A DNA stretch of 8,045 bases from SZUA-229 sp041589175. GTDB lineage: Bacteria; Pseudomonadota; Gammaproteobacteria; SZUA-229. How positions within the stretch are numbered: position 1 is the stretch's first letter; each line of letters opens with the position of its first letter. This document shows, in pieces, positions 6,012 to 8,045 of the stretch. The translations under genes and the position numbers were made by a program. The stretch covers positions 1 through 8,045 of the forward strand of contig JBFHWF010000087.1 in the NCBI GenBank assembly GCA_041589175.1, given 5' to 3'. The notes below the pieces were generated by a model. That model was not told where the DNA came from and did no database searches. It worked only from the letters and a program-made list of their open reading frames with translations.

Positions 6012-6033
6012 CGTTCAGCTCAGGTTCAGCTAA
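6012..6033 (+). promoter_or_regulatory. 11-bp tandem repeat, candidate OmpR/PhoP-family binding box
   Basis: CGTTCAGCTCA (6012-6022) is followed at once by GGTTCAGCTAA (6023-6033), matching at 9 of 11 positions, so GTTCAGCT occurs twice with an exact 11-bp period. Response regulators of the OmpR/PhoP family bind such direct repeats as head-to-tail dimers, one DNA turn apart. The repeat lies about 60 bases before the His-rich gene's start. Possible -10 sequences downstream are TAAAGT (6041-6046) and TATAAA (6062-6067). Confidence 0.55.
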
Positions 6034-6095
6034 GCCCGCGTAAAGTTATCTCAACGGGCCATATAAAGCCCATGAATAACAACTGGAGACATACC

Positions 6096-6584
6096 ATGAA
6101 ACTGTTAGCCTCACTCAAGATTCTTCCCCTGATGGGGGCCATCAGCCTGTCTGCCCTGGCAATGCCAGGTATTGCACTGGCAGATAAAGACGAGCGCAAA
6201 CATCAGCGCCAGCATCATTCACAGCAGGACGAGCGTCGCCATCTGCGTGAGGATCGTCGTGAACATCGTCAGCAGCACATCGATCAACGACGTGAGCATG
6301 CGTATCGCGATCATCGTCGAGACTCTCGCGAAAGCCACCGTAGTCATCGTGGCCACCCGGTATATCAGGACTATGCGCATAACCATGGACAGAAATATGT
6401 TTTTAAGAAACACCACAAAAAGCATTATCGAGGGAGACACCACTATCACCCTCATGAATACCATCAGCATGGTCACAGTCATCGCCATGTAACACGCTAT
6501 CATCGGCCCACGGTTGACCTGAGAGATTTACGTTTCATGTTTGGTCTGCACACCGATAATTTCGACCTGATTCTGCGTGACTAG
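6096..6584 (+). CDS. Secreted histidine/arginine-rich protein
   Basis: The 162-residue product starts with a clear signal peptide: a Lys-containing N-terminus, a hydrophobic core and an A27-L28-A29 cleavage site before DKDE. The mature part holds about 27 His in some 133 residues. Residues 30-95 alternate Arg, His, Glu, Asp and Gln in imperfect repeats of the type DxRREHRQ and are probably helical. Residues 112-142 are dense in His (HH, HYH, HQHGHSHRH), a likely site for Cu, Ni, Zn or Co. A short conserved-looking tail (DLRDLRFMFGLHTDNFDLILRD) ends the protein. The reading frame is open far upstream (to 5814), but the ATG at 6096 has the signal peptide and a GGAGA ribosome site six bases before it. 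It sits between a tandem repeat and the PepSY/two-component genes, which suggests regulation by that system. Metal binding is inferred from composition; resemblance to RcnB-type proteins is not demonstrable. Confidence 0.82.
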   Translation: MKLLASLKILPLMGAISLSALAMPGIALADKDERKHQRQHHSQQDERRHLREDRREHRQQHIDQRREHAYRDHRRDSRESHRSHRGHPVYQDYAHNHGQKYVFKKHHKKHYRGRHHYHPHEYHQHGHSHRHVTRYHRPTVDLRDLRFMFGLHTDNFDLILRD

Positions 6585-6593
6585 TTTTACTGC

Positions 6594-6636
6594 CCAGCAC
6601 CAGCCAGTCTTTCGCGTCTGGTGCTGGCAGCCTTTT
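6594..6636 (+). terminator. Strong hairpin after the His-rich gene, probable terminator or attenuator
   Basis: CCAGCACCAG (6594-6603) pairs perfectly over 10 bp with CTGGTGCTGG (6618-6627) around a 14-base loop, starting 10 bases after the stop codon. The downstream tract is CAGCCTTTTC, with only four T residues, so release may be incomplete. It separates the His-rich gene from the PepSY operon and could set their relative expression. Confidence 0.6.
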
Positions 6637-6717
6637 CAGGCTATCACTATGGAGGCACTGGCTGTAGAGACCCTGGCCACTTCGGTGTATGCTTGTTAAA
6701 AACAGCCTGGCCAGACT

Positions 6718-6969
6718 ATGAAAGCTAAATTATTTGCCTGTATTCTGTTATGTTCTCTAATGCCGATGCACGGTGTTTTCGCTCAGCAGGAACAACCTGT
6801 AAACAAACAGCAGGCTATTGAAATCATCCAGCAACAAAATCCAGGACGCGTACTGTCCGTTAAAACAAAGAATGGTAGTTACAGCGTCAGGGTTCTGGAT
6901 AAACAGGGACATGTACGCACTTTTCACGTAGACCGAAAAACGGGACAGATAAAGGGTAAAACACGGTAA
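6718..6969 (+). CDS. Small secreted PepSY-domain protein
   Basis: The 83-residue product has a signal peptide (MKAKLFACILLCSLMPMHGV, cleavage after V20-F21-A22). A single short PepSY-type domain follows: NKQQAIEIIQQQNPGRVLSVK, then a beta hairpin (SYSVRVLDKQGHVRTFHVDRKTGQI). Soluble periplasmic PepSY proteins often precede two-component genes and are thought to modulate proteases or sensors. Its TAA shares one base with the ATG of the response regulator (TAATG), a sign of translational coupling. The start has only a weak ribosome site, but the signal peptide fixes it. The sequence preceding it (6638-6717) holds two copies of CCTGGCCA (6672-6679, 6706-6713) and no clear promoter. Confidence 0.83.
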   Translation: MKAKLFACILLCSLMPMHGVFAQQEQPVNKQQAIEIIQQQNPGRVLSVKTKNGSYSVRVLDKQGHVRTFHVDRKTGQIKGKTR

Positions 6970-7643
6970 TGCGTATTCTTGTCATTGAAGATGAGCTGGA
7001 TATTCAGACCGACATCCGTAACGGGTTAGAAACCGAGAACTATATCGTCGATACCAGCGCTGATGGCAAGGAAGGTCTGTACCTGGCACTGGAATACCCT
7101 ATTGATGCAGCCGTTATTGATATCGGCCTGCCTGGTATGTCGGGCATCGAAATTATTCAGGAACTACGTCGCCAGGAAAAAAACCTGCCCATACTGATTC
7201 TCACCGCACGTAGTCGCTGGCAGGAAAAAGTTGAGGGCCTTGAAGCCGGCGCCGATGATTATCTGGTCAAACCTTTTCAAATGGAAGAGCTACTGGCAAG
7301 ACTTAAAGCACTTTTGCGCCGAGCCAGTGGCTCGACCAGCCATGAATTACGCTGCGGCTACGTTAGCTTGAATACGGCCACCCAGCAGGCCTTTATTAAT
7401 AATGAGGCGGTTGAGATCACCGCCTATGAATATCGTCTGCTGGAATATCTGGTTCGCCACACCGATGAAGCCGTATCCAAGTCACGACTAGCCGATTACC
7501 TCTACCCCCATGACGATGACCGGGACAGTAATGTGATCGAGGTATTAATTGGTCGCCTGCGCAAGAAACTGGATCCGCAGGGTATACACAAACCCATCGA
7601 AACCCTGCGCAACCGGGGTTATCGCTTCACCCTCTGCGACTAG
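6969..7643 (+). CDS. OmpR/PhoP-family response regulator
   Basis: This 224-residue protein has a receiver domain (1-115) and a winged-helix DNA-binding domain (about 125-222). Receiver residues are intact: E7-D8 acidic pocket, D51 phosphorylation site in VIDIGLPG, T79 in LILTAR, Y98 and K101 in DDYLVKPF. The output domain shows ITAYEYRLLEYLVRH, the recognition-helix segment DSNVIEVLIGRLRKKLD and the wing ETLRNRGYRF, all typical of OmpR-type proteins. The stretch ARSRWQEKVEGLEAGADDY is closest in feel to PhoP/QseB-type regulators. It overlaps PepSY by one base, and the kinase starts 6 bases after its stop. The predicted target is the tandem box at 6012-6033. I leave the symbol blank because phoP versus qseB-type paralogues cannot be settled from motifs. 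Confidence 0.94.
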   Translation: MRILVIEDELDIQTDIRNGLETENYIVDTSADGKEGLYLALEYPIDAAVIDIGLPGMSGIEIIQELRRQEKNLPILILTARSRWQEKVEGLEAGADDYLVKPFQMEELLARLKALLRRASGSTSHELRCGYVSLNTATQQAFINNEAVEITAYEYRLLEYLVRHTDEAVSKSRLADYLYPHDDDRDSNVIEVLIGRLRKKLDPQGIHKPIETLRNRGYRFTLCD

Positions 7644-7649
7644 TCTCAT

Positions 7650-8045
7650 ATGTCACTCAATCTTCGCATCATTCTTAGCGCAACCCTGGTACTGGTGATA
7701 TTTATCACCCTGACAGCAGCTACCCTGGACCGCGCCTTTTATGACAGCACAGAGAGCGCACTCAGAGACAGGCTGACAAGCCAGCTGTATGCACTGATGG
7801 CGGCAGCTGAAGTCGATGATGACACGATAATGATGCCATCAAGCGAACTGGATGCATTGCTTGGACTACCAAGCTCCGGTGTGTATGCCTATATCGCAGA
7901 TCAACAGGGCAATGCACTATGGCAATCGTCCTCCGTACTGGGCGCCTCTCCGCCACCCCCCGTGAGTTTAACGGGAGGGCAGAAACGATTTGCTCGCCAG
8001 GCATATAACAATACAGACTACTACACACTGGCCTACGGCGTCAGC
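7650..8045 (+). CDS. PhoQ-like sensor histidine kinase, N-terminal part (cut by window edge)
   Basis: The frame from ATG 7650 is open for 132 codons to the window end. Residues 7-26 form a first membrane segment (IILSATLVLVIFITLTAATL). A DRAFYDSTESALRDRLTSQL linker and an AAAEVDDD segment follow, a pattern typical of PhoQ-like kinases from gammaproteobacteria. The residues to the edge would be the periplasmic sensor domain, with an acidic patch (EVDDD) that could meet cations and a Pro-rich loop. The HAMP, dimerisation and ATPase domains lie outside the window. It follows the regulator by 6 bases, so it is surely its cognate kinase. Ligand identity is inference from the PhoQ resemblance. Confidence 0.85.
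   Translation, partial: MSLNLRIILSATLVLVIFITLTAATLDRAFYDSTESALRDRLTSQLYALMAAAEVDDDTIMMPSSELDALLGLPSSGVYAYIADQQGNALWQSSSVLGASPPPPVSLTGGQKRFARQAYNNTDYYTLAYGVS

Noticed and set aside
5814..6095. Long in-frame extension upstream of the His-rich protein
   Set aside because: The frame stays open, but it runs antisense to the isomerase gene start and through a terminator and the tandem repeat. The signal peptide and ribosome site fix the start at 6096.
6219..6503. Minus-strand 94-codon open frame and plus-strand 106-codon frame within the His-rich gene
   Set aside because: Met/Thr/Val-rich low-complexity translations produced by CAT/CGT-rich codons of the His-rich gene in other frames.
6672..6713. 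Two copies of CCTGGCCA before the PepSY gene as an operator
   Set aside because: Only 8 bases each, 34 bases apart and off the helical repeat, so likely chance; recorded in case conservation shows otherwise.

Overview
The window looks like chromosomal DNA of a free-living, motile-type gammaproteobacterium. The reasons are its moderate G+C content, a TraR/DksA-type zinc protein, an HD-GYP phosphodiesterase with a DUF3391-like N-terminus, DsbB, ArfB, a DUF502 membrane protein and a PhoP/PhoQ-like pair. I see no insertion sequences, integrase, tRNA, rRNA or CRISPR array, so most of the window reads as core genome. One gene stands out: a protein resembling the LCIB-type (beta/theta) carbonic anhydrases known from algal CO2-concentrating mechanisms. 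It hints at inorganic-carbon metabolism, but no carbon-fixation gene is visible here.

Layout. Positions 1-1748 are read on the plus strand: a possible gene tail, a short DksA/TraR-like regulator, and an HD-GYP cyclic-di-GMP phosphodiesterase. Positions 1757-4278 form a minus-strand row, listed in transcription order: a conserved hypothetical protein, dsbB, a single-domain CheY-like receiver, a DUF502 membrane protein, and arfB. arfB converges on the HD-GYP gene with only 8 bases between stops. The LCIB-like gene (4362-5507, plus) is divergent from the hypothetical gene across an 83-base region with a good inverted repeat. It converges, with one base between stops, on a minus-strand 5-carboxymethyl-2-hydroxymuconate isomerase-family gene (5509-5850).

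The right end (about 5960-8045) looks like one envelope-signalling module. In order it holds a plus-strand terminator with no obvious gene of its own, an 11-bp tandem repeat of the kind bound by OmpR/PhoP-family regulators, a secreted His/Arg-rich protein, a strong hairpin, a small secreted PepSY protein, an OmpR-family response regulator overlapping it by one base, and the start of a PhoQ-like sensor kinase cut by the window edge. I infer that the kinase and regulator sense cations or cationic peptides in the periplasm, that PepSY modulates the sensor, and that the His-rich protein is a regulated output.

The two most novel items are the bacterial LCIB-like protein with a long uncharacterised C-terminal half and the His-rich/PepSY/two-component module with its tandem operator.
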